A DNA stretch of 64,000 bases from Hydractinia symbiolongicarpus (Eukaryota > Cnidaria > Hydrozoa > Anthoathecata > Hydractiniidae), in assembly GCF_029227915.1 (NCBI RefSeq), contig NC_079880.1, positions 23,932,501-23,996,500 of the forward strand. Direction: 5' to 3'. Each line of letters begins with the position of its first letter. Positions within the stretch are counted from its first letter, which is position 1. The notes under the pieces are model-generated. The model searched no databases. It was not told the DNA's origin and worked only from the letters and a program-made list of their open reading frames with translations. Made by a program: the position numbers and the translations under genes. Below are positions 52,501-63,600 of the stretch, one piece after another.

Positions 52501-55500
52501 AAATATCAAGAACGCACAGTGTAAAGATTTGCGTTTTTTTTTAATAAAACATCATATCATGACAAAGTATACCAGTATAATTCACAAAGATCTTTTTGCT
52601 ACAGTTTTTATTTTTAGAAAGGTCTGAATGATAGTTATCAAGTTTACTCTTTTGCTAATACACCAGGATTTTTTATATGGTACTTACATATTTGCCTGTC
52701 AAAACCTGCTGATGCAAGGGTTTTTCCAGATGGATGAAAACGGCTGCAAAATATTTCTCCCTGAAATTAAAACATTTTAGCTTTTTTACTTTTATAGAAC
52801 AAGATATACTTTACTGTAGAAAGAGATAATGTTAAGAATTTTTATAACTAAAGGGCCTCCTCAACTTTTCTAAACTGCTTTACCAATCCTTGGTGAAGAT
52901 GTCAGTATTAACTGGGGAAAACAGTATTTTAATTATGCTAACTAAACTTTAATTATGCTAGAAAATTTTATTTCTTACCTCATGCCCTGTCAATAACATG
53001 ATCGGCGCTTGAAGGGATGATGATCTTGACTAAAAACGAAAGACATGCCGTTATAAATTTGTATTCTTTTTTTTCTAATCACTTGACCCTCAGGGGCTGT
53101 TCAAAAATGATCTTTTTTAATGGCACATGAACGATTGATACTTGAAACCCTTTCCCATTCAGTTATTAGACAACTCCAACTTGATTAGTTGTTCTACGGG
53201 CGAAATCAATAGTAGATTACAGTTGGTCAGCGAAATAAAAATAATTTTATCGAGAATGGTATGGTCAGAACAACAACAAAAATAATAAAAAATAACAACA
53301 GAAGAGGGTGTTACGGCAAGCACATTCTTCTATGTATTTTCGCATGACGCAAGCAGTTTGTAATTTTTAGTTGCGAAGGAAAACTAATACTTTGTCTCAA
53401 TAAAAAAATGTAACTAGCACCAAGGTGAAAGGATAAAAATACTTGCATGCTCAAAAACTTGTTTAACAACACAAGAATTTTTCTTGTTGCTTTGAAAGTT
53501 TTACAGCAGGTATATTCTTGGGCTGTTTCGAAATTTATACAGCAAGTTATTCTTCCCCTACTTAAAACATGAAAAAAACAAAAGTTATTTTGATAAAAAA
53601 ATTTAGTGTTCTTTTAATGGTTTTTCCGCAATCTATTGTCAACCAAACTATAGTAGTTTGGTTGACAATATTTAAATCTTTTGCGGCATTAAAATAATTT
53701 ATTTAAAATTCTTAATGGAGGAGGGTGTTACCACAAGTGTATTTTTAACATATCTAATATTCAAAACAGAGGAGGGTGTTGCGACAATAATAACCTGTCT
53801 TGGTTTTTATCATTAGTATTACTATTTTAGCAAAAGTAGCTAATTTTTGTTTAAAAAATTTAGACCACATAACTATTTTTGTGATTACAAAATTATTGCA
53901 TCGCACATTTTAGTTTCATCCCAACAAATTACCAGGAACAAAGAATCAACTGCAAGTGGCCTTAGCAATGGTGCAGTCCTATTAGAGTCAGCATTCGGCA
54001 TTGCCAACGGAATTGCCGACGTAAAATACCGTAGTTGCGTCTGAAAAAAATTGCCGACGTAATTTTGTTGTGAACTTAAAAACAACAACTTGTTTTCAAC
54101 ATCAAAGAAATCAGTAAGTTAGGTCATTATCGCTAAAATTATTGAAGTTACAGAAATACCGTGGTGCCATTCGATTCGGAATAATAATAAAAAAATTGTA
54201 TATCGTATTAAAAAGAAGTCCGAAAGTTCTCTCTTCCACAAGACACAGCAAGCAATAAGTCAGCCCTGCCCTCGGTTTTGTGAGGAGAGATGTTCTGTGA
54301 AGACTCTAAAATTTTGTGAGGGAAGATGTTCTGGAAAGACTCTATAAATTGAGTCTCCTGTACAGTTCTGCTTCATGGTGAACTGTGCCGGTCACAAGCA
54401 TTTTTGAAGCATGTCACCGGCGACTTCTGTGATATACAACTTAATGATGCCCTGACCTTCAGTTCGTAAATAGCACGTGCACAACGTACTTCCTAATCAT
54501 CATCATCATCATCATTCTCAGCTTAACGTCCGTTTTCCATGCTAGCATGGGTTGGACGGGGTATATTAATGACCCTTTTCCAATCTGATCTAGACTGTGT
54601 TAGATCTAAAATCAACTTCCTCTGTATCAAGTCTGTCCTTATAACCTCCTGCCAAGTCTTTCTCGGTCTGGCTCGTTTTTTACTCCACCTTGCACAAATA
54701 TTGGCCCTGTTCACCAGTATTTTTGCATATTATTTAAAGGGGCAGTTAAATGAAGTTGCCATCGTAGCCAAAGCTGTTTGTTTCTAGATAATTACGACAA
54801 TATGCTAGGTGATAAAAGTTGTTTCCGACAATGGAAACCCACATTAACTTCCAGAGTAAAGTCATTAGTTTCCTGTCAGTGCAACTTTTTAAAACAATGT
54901 CAAATTGTGTGCCACATGTCAATAAACATGATATTTAACTGTAACTAATTTCGATAGTGATATTATTAAACAAAAACAAAAAAAAACAGCAAATGTTATA
55001 TTTTATTAACTCTATTACAGCTAATGGTTGTTGTTCATGAGCGTATTAAGTGTTTATTTTACAGTTTTGCATTTTTTTGTAAAATGATTAATTCTTTTAA
55101 CCACAATAAATTTTTTTTTAAGGATACAGTGCCGATCGGGAGTAACTATACACAAGTATTAAACTACGGGAACAAGTAATTTCTTCTGTGGGTATTCCAC
55201 GAGTATGCAACGAGTATACTGCACGTACAAGTACGTCAAAAATACTCGCACATTTTTGATACTGTACTCACACTGTACTCGCTAGGGTGCACCAAGGGAA
55301 AATGGTAAAACTAAACGGTAAACTTTTGCGATATTTTCTAAAAATGTGTTTCAGTGTTTATGCTATCATTTTTTTTTAAATTAATTAAGACAATGTTGGG
55401 TTTCACACAATCTTGTTGTCATATTTTTAATACAAAGAACAATGTTTTGCATAATCTTCGGGAAACTCCATTTTGACAATTTTCAAATAAAATACATCAT

Positions 55501-58500
55501 GGCAAGGTTTAAACAGTTTTTGAAAGAAATCCCACAATGTTTAAACAGTTTTCTAATAAAATATAGTAATATTATAGGCCATTGTGTTTTCGTTTTTTAA
55601 AAGAACTCAATACTTTACTGCACTTAAATGCTTTACCTCTTTCTCTAAATAATGATTTCCACACTCTCTCTAAAACACGATTGTGGAGATTAATTTTTCT
55701 TTTGTGTTGAATGTTATTCTAATCCATTTACATCTTTGCAATCACATTGAGCATATAGAATTTTTTTTAGGTGTTATTGACATGTTTTTTTTACCAAGCT
55801 AGTGTGCAGGACTAAATTGATAAATGCTGTTAAAAACAGTAAAAAAAAATACAACAATTAAGCTTAATGATATTTATTTATTCTTTCTTTTCTTTTTTAT
55901 ATTCGCAACTTTTAAACACCAAGTGGCCAAAAAATGTGAAAAAAATTTTAAAATACAATTAAAACACACATGAAGCTTTGTCCTTCCCATTACTGCCACT
56001 CATTTTATTATGCACACTATGATTAATAAGATAAAAATGGATAATAAAATTATAAAAACTTGAGAAAGAATTTTCCGTACATCGCTGTTACAGACGATCT
56101 GTAATAATTCAATATTTTGTTTCTTTTTAAGCATTTTAAAGACACAGATCCTTGATACATGTTATTTTTAAATATGATATTTTTCTAAAAGAACATACAC
56201 ATCATTCTCACTGGATTTAAAAACTTTCTTGTCAGACACGTGTTTTCTTTCGGTTACTTACAAAACAATTAAATTAACTGCAATTTCCATAGTTCATTGT
56301 TTAATTTGTGCATGCGAAGAGATAGGAATGTTTAATGTAGCAACAACACATTTAGCTAGAAGCAAAAAGCACTTAGAAAACAGAGGGTTTCCTCATTAAT
56401 TAACAGTATTTAAATGTAAAGTTATAAAAAGCCATTACAGAAAAGTTTACATTTTTATGTAAACTAAAAAGAATTTGCTGCAACCTAAAAAAAAATAATG
56501 TAAAAGAAAATGTTCTTTGCTACGATGCGAAAACAAAGTAAAAGCTTTCACAATTTCTAAGTTAGCAGATAAATGTGAGTTATCGACAAAAATTATGCTA
56601 CAACGAATTCCCGTTTTTTATCTTATACTCGCACACGCACTCACAAATCATTCACTTATTGTACTCGCATGTGGATGCTATACTCGAGGGTACAGAGTAG
56701 TATACTCAGCGATTACTCATACTCGTCTTGCACTGTACTTGTCATTTAATGTACCTGTACTCGTATACTCAGGTATAGTTACTCGCGATCAGCACTGTAT
56801 ACTCTAGGATCATGCGTTCTGCCTAATAAGGTTGAAATTTATATAAATAAATAAGAATCTCTACCATATAATTAGCTGGACTCGTTGGTTGATATTATTG
56901 TTGTCCTTTGACTATTTTAGAAAATCACATTCTGTACTAACAATAGGTCAGTATAAAGAAAGACATTTTGTTTAAAAAACTCTCATATAATTATAATTAT
57001 CCTGGTATCCAGGATAGCCAGATCTGGGAGCAGTAAAATAAAGCATTCCCAGATCAGGAGGTTTAAAAAAGGGATGTAGCCACAATGTTATTTTCGACAC
57101 TTATATATGTTGTTGATACATGGTCACTGGGGAGGCCCTTGGACTTGGAATACTATTCTTGCGGTCGGATTCGCGTCATAATACTGGTTGAACCAATCAT
57201 GGGCCAGTATGCAGGTTAAGCAGCCATTATGAAACGGTGTACAAATGTCGTAATCATGTTTTGTGGTGAAACCTACATAAATACAATAATGGATTTTACA
57301 AGGAATTCTTTTTTTTTTCTTCAGTCAAATCTTTAAAATGTTTTAAATACTGCTTAATATTTGTCATTTTGCCACATTTTAACGCCTTTTTGTTTGCAAA
57401 TTCTGTTTAATTAAGGTTGCTACTGTGAAGGTTTGACCCTAAAGAGTTCACTTTGTACCCCATGAGAACATTCCGACCACAAGAATTTGCAGTAATACAG
57501 GGTTGCAAGGAAACTCACCATAAGAAACCCTTGTTTTCAAACTTCTAATGCCAGCCATATTTACGAATACATGACAATAATGTCCAGAAGTCTGGATTTT
57601 TATTTAAGACCATTGTGTGGAAAAGTGCTTGGTGAATTTTTGAATTTTTTGTCCCCTGGTTTAGCGGGATATCGCTGCTAAGATTCAGACCCCCTCCTCC
57701 CCTCTTTTAGCGGATTTCCGTCTGTGAAATACACACATTCGGATAAATCTTGGAAGGCTCAGGGGCGTGTTTTGTAGATACAGTCCACAAACAAATTTTT
57801 AAAATTTCTCAATCCTTATCGGATTTTTTTTTCAAACTTCAGACCCCCTCCCCCCCTTAGCGCCAATATCCCGCTAACGGGGCCCGAAAATTTTTTCGAA
57901 GGCCCCTTAAAAAAAGAGTGTGCCGATAAGCCGCAAACGTCCGCATATATAAGGGCGAGTTCGGGCGACTTTTCGAATTAAATTGAAGGTTGTCTGCCGA
58001 AACCGCCCACACTTATCCGAACACGCCCGGAACATTCCCGAAATGCATCACCTTGTAACATAAACATGGCGGACGACAGTTGAAAGAACGCGCTTGAAGA
58101 GAAAGAAGGTAATAAAGTTTATATATAAGTTATTTATCAAGTAAATCTTATCAAAAACTATAAAAAACAGTCCTTTTAAGAACTTAGCTACCATATAGTT
58201 AGTTCATTTTAATTTTTATACCTTTTTAAATAATTAAGGAGAATTTTTATGGTGAATTTTTTTTTTCGGGCATTGTTCGGGACTATGCAGATTTTTTCGG
58301 GCAAATACCTGAATTTTTTATAAAACGCCGAACTCGCCCGAAAACGCCCGCACTTTTTACGCCGTATGCGGCTTATCGGCACCCTCGTCTTGAAAATGTT
58401 TATTTTTAATTCCGGAAATAACCAAAAAAACAGGATGACTCCAGAGCTCTGCTTTAAACCATACAACAAAGGCAATTTTTTATTGCCTGTTTTAATTGAA

Positions 58501-58765
58501 GCGATCTTGGTTCTGTTGGGTAGCTATGTACCAGAATGTTGCTTGTACCAGACTGGCTAAAGTTCTCTCCTGACTGTTGAGTCAAATATAAAATTATCTA
58601 GTTAAAAAGTATTACCACAGCCGCAAGAGACTTTTGTTGTTCATTTAAGACTTCTATCTCATTCTTCTGCTTTTTCACTGGAACTAACTGCCCTCCTCCA
58701 GTAGCCTCCAAAATATCACCACCAAAATCATATCTTCTTTTTGTGCCGCTTCCAAAGTCCGCCAT
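46516..58765 (-). CDS. SNRNP40: U5 snRNP 40 kDa protein (WD40 repeats), complete
   Basis: Twelve exons join in phase: 58765-58616, 53029-52979, 52760-52688, 52437-52344, 50603-50438, 49949-49896, 49655-49587, 49095-48975, 48356-48274, 46976-46915, 46823-46720 and 46571-46516. They give 360 residues, against 357 in human. It is a seven-blade WD40 protein of the spliceosomal U5 snRNP/tri-snRNP, nuclear. The N-terminus is MADFGSGTKRRYDFGGD, then LVPVKKQK. Diagnostic stretches include SLQAPIMLLTGHE, GHSSFVNSCCPARRGPEL, VQTFQNTYQVTAVCFND, IWDIRPFAPVERCLK, HHNFEKNLLKCTWSPDG and FHPDEPILMSCGSDRKIYLG, each matching the vertebrate protein. The start ATG has strong context (CAAGATGGCG). Intron 1 is 5.6 kb and is filled with mobile elements. 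Confidence 0.96.
53170..53790 (-). repeat. Relative of the GGAGGGTGTTAC element in SNRNP40 intron 1
   Basis: GTTGTTCTACGGGCGAAATC, then a TTTTATCGAGAATGG stretch, then three GAGGAGGGTGTTRC-type motifs (53303, 53718, 53771). It is an inverted relative of 16800-17860. It contains a near-perfect hairpin, GTCAACCAAACTATAGTAGT followed by TTGGTTGAC, at about 53638-53667. Confidence 0.6.
54275..54345. repeat. Two-copy direct repeat of about 35 bp
   Basis: TTTTGTGAGGAGAGATGTTC and TTTTGTGAGGGAAGATGTTC are each followed by a GAAAGACTCTA-like block. Confidence 0.6.
54497..54676 (-). mobile_element. LINE 3' end fragment with (GAT)n tail
   Basis: (ATC)n, then CCATGCTAGCATGGG, then the coding-strand remnant RPRKTWQEVIRTDL. 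It is the same family as 35221-36190 and 24429-24574, and lies in SNRNP40 intron 1. Confidence 0.8.
55127..56797. mobile_element. Tc1/mariner-like non-autonomous element with TACTCG subterminal repeats
   Basis: The left end is TA (55125-55126) then CAGTGCCGATCGGGAGTAAC. The right end read in reverse is CAGTGCTGATCGCGAGTAAC, with TA at 56798-56799. Inverted termini of about 25 bp and CAGTGC ends at TA fit Tc1/mariner. Both ends carry clusters of TACTCG/CGAGTA hexamers (about 55195-55280 and 56620-56790). The 1671-bp length suits an autonomous Tc1 element, but no transposase or DDE ORF is visible. Confidence 0.7.
57653..57886. mobile_element. Short TIR element adjacent to a family A MITE
   Basis: CCCCTGGTTTAGCGGGATAT on the left faces, in reverse, GCCCCGTTAGCGGGATATTG on the right. 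Both are followed inward by GCTAAG and an AGACCCCCTCC-type stretch. No ORF was found and the target duplication is unclear. Confidence 0.55.
57914..58388. mobile_element. hAT-like MITE (family A), intact 475-bp copy
   Basis: Ends AAGAGTGTGCCGATAAGCCG and, in reverse, ACGAGGGTGCCGATAAGCCG. The 8-bp flanks CTTAAAAA and CTTGAAAA match 7/8. Subterminal GGGCGAGTTCGGGCG/CGCCGAACTCGCCCG are inverted. It serves as the uninterrupted reference for 16297-18397. Confidence 0.8.
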
Positions 58766-59050
58766 CTTGTTTACTGATATTCCATGTGTGTTTTCCGGGT
58801 TTTTTGTTTCGGATTAGAATTATTCGTTGGACCTGCGATCCTCTCCGCAGGGCATCTATATGAGGCCACTTTATTTATAGACCTTATGCAACCCTCATAA
58901 TGGGACCACTAGCGAAATTTTAGATGAAATTTGTAGTAGTGTTACCATTGAATCAATGTTGACACCGCTTTCCTGCGAAGCGTTTAACTATTCAACTGCT
59001 ATCGTATCCAGCGACGCACGTGCTTCTGTCGTATCCGGCAAAGGTTTCTG

Positions 59051-59061
59051 AAAAAAAAAAA

Positions 59062-59100
<39 letters not shown>

Positions 59101-59101
59101 C
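59051..59101. repeat. A-run plus (AAC)n microsatellite
   Basis: Fourteen A residues are followed by about 12 CAA units. Confidence 0.95.
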
Positions 59102-59577
59102 GAGAGAAGAAACCAAGACGGCCATGTTTAGTTCACGCCTCTCGTTTTTTTCATGCTTAAAAGGTATAGGTCGCTAGTTCTTTTAAACACAGCTATCTTC
59201 TGGCAGAAAAGAGAAAGTAACCCAGGAGCATCATCATCCGCTGAATGAGAACACGACTAAACTTTTTTCCCATTGCCATCCAGCGTGCTTTATGTGTGAG
59301 GCACAAAAGCCAGAAAATCTACTGCTACGCCGACCTGATACTGACATCTCACTTTCCACATTTCAGACTCAATTAAGGAGTGATTGGGAAAATCGAAAGG
59401 TCGAAAACAACACGTCTCACGATCCATTAGAAACGTTTTGCCCCAAACTCGGATTTTTTGTCGTAAATACTTTATTCCTGGCAATTCACGAGGCACAAAA
59501 TTAACGCTAATTTTCAATTTGCGATAATTTAATGTCCCTTTTATAACGCAAAATATACGAGACGTTACAAAAGGTTA

Positions 59578-60477
59578 CTGGTAGACTTTCCATTATTCGA
59601 ACTTGCACATATATAAAGTTTTCGGCTATTCCAAACGATATTCACCTCCGTGGATTTTCTAACCCGATATCAGCTAAATCTCTGTTAATTATTCGAACTT
59701 TTTAGTGTTTCGAAGCGGTTTTCTAACCAACCTGCTGCAAAATTCCAACAGTTTTTCAAAATCTGTGACAAAAATATGGATTGAACCTCTAATACAAACT
59801 TTTTTGTTAAGAAAAATCTATGTACAAAGTAATTTTTTAGAAAATTGTAACGAGTATGGCATATTGGTTTGTCATCAACTGTATACATTGCTTTAAAATT
59901 AAAAAGTACCTTTTTGCGTATTTTCATTTTGGTAAGTGACTATACAGTTAGCCTCTGGTAAGTCGAACTTTTATTATAAAAAACACCCCCCCCCCCCAGG
60001 TTTATTTATTCGGATAACTTGAACCTTTCACTGGAAGAGAGAAAATCAAAGTATCCGACTTTAACTTTTTTTTAGTTTTTATTAAATCACAATGTAATAT
60101 AGATAGATAATGTTGTCTGCCAAGTAACATTCAATTTGCAAGGAACTTGCATGCCAAGATTGCACCTTATCCCGGTAACTGCACCACCTCTTGAAAAAAT
60201 CGCTTTAACTCAAAGTATAATCTCAATTTAGAATTCGACTTCGACTTCGTTTAACCATCTTTTCTACCTCCATGGGTTAACTCGAACATTCGTTAAGTGA
60301 CGGTGATTTGTGTTCATTATATTCCTGTCAACTTGTAGTATTAAAAATAACCTTAATTTCCCACCTGTTTAATCAAATACCACCAAAACCTACCATACCT
60401 ACCGCAAAATTGTCAGTTATTTGAATTAAATTTCTTCCCCCTTCTACGTGGAAATATGAATAACCAGGAGTCTACTG
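59578..60477. mobile_element. Degenerate pogo/Tigger-like TIR element
   Basis: The left end is TA then CTGGTAGACTTTCCATTATT. The right end read in reverse is CAGTAGACTCCTGGTTATTC, with TA at 60478-60479. The ends resemble CAGTAGACTC-type pogo termini. The interior (from about 59944) contains another inverted phrase pair, AAGTCGAACTT and GTTAACTCGAAC, suggesting a second nested element. It is non-coding. Confidence 0.45.
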
Positions 60478-61084
60478 TAGTCATAACCTGAAATTAAAGT
60501 TTCAAAATTTATTTTTCTAGCAGTCGCAAAACAAATCTCTCTCACACACGTGTATTCCGTTCTTTTGTTTGATTGACGCAGAAAAAGTATCGTTCTAATA
60601 CAGTCCACTCGCCTAAACTTTTGCGCCAGGCTTTAGGGCAACTGTTATTGTAAACGTGCTGAAGAAACAAGAAAAGCTGATTGCTAATGAACCCAAAATA
60701 AAGATAAATATATTTCCAGATTCGCGTTATTTTAATGTTTTTTGAAAGTCAATAGAGCTAAATCGCGTTAATTAAATTATTTTTTATAAGTTGTTTATTA
60801 GCATTCTTGTTCATTTCGTGATCGTTAATTTTGTGCCTCGTTAATTCCGAAGTTCCTCTCTCTGAGATCAACACTGTAATTGCGGCCACCCCGTTTGGCA
60901 GAGAAGAGTACCCTAACTTATTCATTGGTTTGCTTAGGGAAAGAAGGACTAGAATTATTTGTGAGAATGGATTCCCCATTTAATGCTGGGATTATTTGCG
61001 ACCCAATTCAGGGCAGGTATGAGGTCAAATAAATTGGAAACAGATTGGTGACGTCAGTTTTTTTTTATCGCGTCAATAATTACC

Positions 61085-61404
61085 TCAAAGATAATACCAG
61101 TCGTTGTTTAGCTGATATTTGCTTACGAAAGTGCGTGTCCAATCGTTGAATTTTCGGTTGTACATATGAGGTGCTGAAATCTTTCGGGATAGATTTGTAG
61201 GTATCGGAAAAAAAAATCGTTGGTCATACTTAAGTCCGTGGAACGAAAGGTTGTTGAATGATTCGAGATTCTGTCTTTGCCTAAAAATTGCTTGAACCAA
61301 AAACCGTCGTTCTCCCTATTTTTGGTGTTATGATTCCGCTGATGTAAAATACGTAATTGCTGAAGCTTCCAAAGTTTGAGCAAGAACGATAATTTTCTCT
61401 TCAA
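61085..61404 (-). pseudogene. PIF/Harbinger nuclease N-terminal fragment
   Basis: One frame reads ERRFLVQAIFRQRQNLESFN and continues to KYDQRFFF. A neighbouring frame then gives FRYLQIYPERFQHLI. Together these follow the N-terminal signature of Harbinger transposases (RRFWV..IFRQR..GEFN, then D...YFRYLRMSPERFxHLL). A frameshift in the T-run near 61210 and later stops break it, and the DDE catalytic part was not found. Confidence 0.45.
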
Positions 61405-62980
61405 AATTTTTCTTTTGTGCCTCTTTATTCCCTTAAACAGAATTTAAAATTATAATAGTATTTCTAATGATACTGAGGACACAAAACAGCTAGCAGAAAA
61501 AAGAAGAAACAACAACAACAGGGCCACGACATAAAACAAAACAAGAACAAAGTAATTTAAACTGAACTTGTAGTGTGTACATTCGTGAGTTAAACTTTAA
61601 ATTTAAGCTCACTTAAACCCCTAGTGCGAACAAAGCGCAAACCTTCTCAGCCTGAAACATAAGAAAAATATTGTTTTGAATTGCTAACAAGTTTTATTAT
61701 AAATATTAAGAGCGCTTGTGAAAGCACTAGTATACAGGTAGTTGTTAATAAATAGCATTGGTGTAGTACGAGGTTATTTGTAGATGGTAGCGAACGTGAG
61801 GAAAGAAATAGGGGAAAAATATTTCGTGGAGAGTAAATATAGCGGATAACCGAAGAATAGCTAATTTTGGCGGGAATTTAATTTGTCAGAGTTTTGCCAA
61901 AACTGCGCATGTGTTTTGCATGTTTTAAATTTATTTAGAAATTTGCCTTTTGATGCACAAGTTTTTGTTGCACATAAATGTTCAAGTCATAAAATAGTCT
62001 TTCATTTCCTTGTAAATAGAGCTAGCCTGCAGCGTGGTGTTTGGACAATAGGAATTGGACAATTCATGTCTCGTGTTTTTTAATGGAGATTTTTATGTAG
62101 CTTTTGTGGATATTTCAGGTTATGATTTGCAATGTGGACTTAAACAAAAAAGAAACAAAAAATTTATCTCAACTCGAAAAATTTTTAAAACCAGGAGCAC
62201 TTATATGGATCGTAATAGTTAATTAAAAGTTTCTTCAATAAAAACTCGACTACATACTATAAACAAATTCCAATATTACATTAATAATGGTGACTCAGTT
62301 ATCAAAACAGTAAAACCAATTACAATTGTGTCTAGTTACACAGTGCAGTTATCAAAATAGTAAAAACTAAGTAATAGAAATAACATTCTACAAAACCGAA
62401 TACTAAAAGACTATTTTTAGAAACTCACTAGTTTCTAATATACTGGTACCTTACACAGAAAAAGAAAGAAAGAAAGAAAGAAGAAAACAGTTTAGCGGAA
62501 AGAAAAACACACATTGAGGTTGATGTCAATAAGGAACCCTTTTTTTACAATACAATGGTTTAAAGTGGTCTCTGCGCTGTTAACTCTGCTGTTTGACAAA
62601 ACACAACATTGTAGAACTTGGCTCCACTGGTAATGACTGCTTGAAGCATTATTGTTGCATAGGGCACTCTTCATTCATTATCTCCTTTTTTGGTGTCTCA
62701 AGTCGCTGCTTTTCTTCTCGAATTTCAAAAAACTTGGCGTATTGAATTAACTGATTACAACTTGAAAGTAAATGCCGATATCAACATCAATTTGTTCCTA
62801 ACAGACTAGTTGTTAACAGAAACATGTCTATTATTTCTGTATCTATTTTGCTAGATGGAAAGTATTAATCTCCGTCACTTTTATCAAAATACAAAATCAC
62901 ATTTTCCTTCCTTATCAGGGCACAAGCGCAAAGGATGATTCTCCATGGTTTTCTCTATACGATTAAAAAACTTCTTCATA
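61405..62980. other. Intergenic, no gene seen
   Basis: Only short ORFs are present. An (AAAG)n microsatellite lies at 62459-62485. Confidence 0.45.
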
Positions 62981-62984
62981 TTTA

Positions 62985-63600
62985 TTCCACGTGATATGTT
63001 GTTTGCAACTGTTGACGAAAATATTGTTGGCACTGAAAAAGCATTGTCATATAATTTTTTTTACACCCAGGTGGTATTCCAGCATCAGTAGCTCCTTCTC
63101 CTGGTTTAACGCTGTAAATTACCAATACATTTTCTGGCAACAACAACTCTACAAGCATCCACGGTAATGATGAGATTAACACGATTGCTTTTAATTTTTT
63201 CTCTGATGGCTAGGATCATATCATATTTTGGATCATACTTAGATCATAAACTGTGTCCTTTAACGTCCTGTCGTAGGATCCATGTCCAGAAATGTGCAAA
63301 AACACGCAGACATCGCCTTCATATGTGCCAATTTCTCCGAAAAGGCATCATCTTTTAAATAAGATGAATCGAAACCACAATTCTTTAAGTAGTTGCTTAT
63401 AAGCGTTACGTCTGCTCTTGCGGAGGATAAACCTTTTTCCTTTTCTATTTTTCGTCTTTCTTTGGTTTTTTCGTACGCGTTTTCAACCAGTGGATAATTC
63501 TCATTAGTACCAGTAAGTGCACGCGCTATATCAACGTTTTCGTCTATGATACATTGAACTCTACTTTGCTCAGTCAGACCACTAAAAGCAAGGAGCACAC
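62985..63600 (-). pseudogene. Caspase-like (peptidase C14) pseudogene, frameshifted
   Basis: Pieces of a C14 protease domain lie in order but in different frames. They are SNYLKNCGFDSSYLKD; then EGDVCVFLHISGHGSYDRT with the catalytic His in SGHG (63290-63279); then VNLIITVDACRVV with the catalytic Cys in DACR (63159-63148); then LPENVLVIYSVKPGEGATDA. At least three frame changes separate them and no clean splice sites explain this. No ATG opens the first frame, and the prodomain, if any, lies beyond the visible start. A sequencing-error explanation is possible but less likely with so many shifts. Confidence 0.65.
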
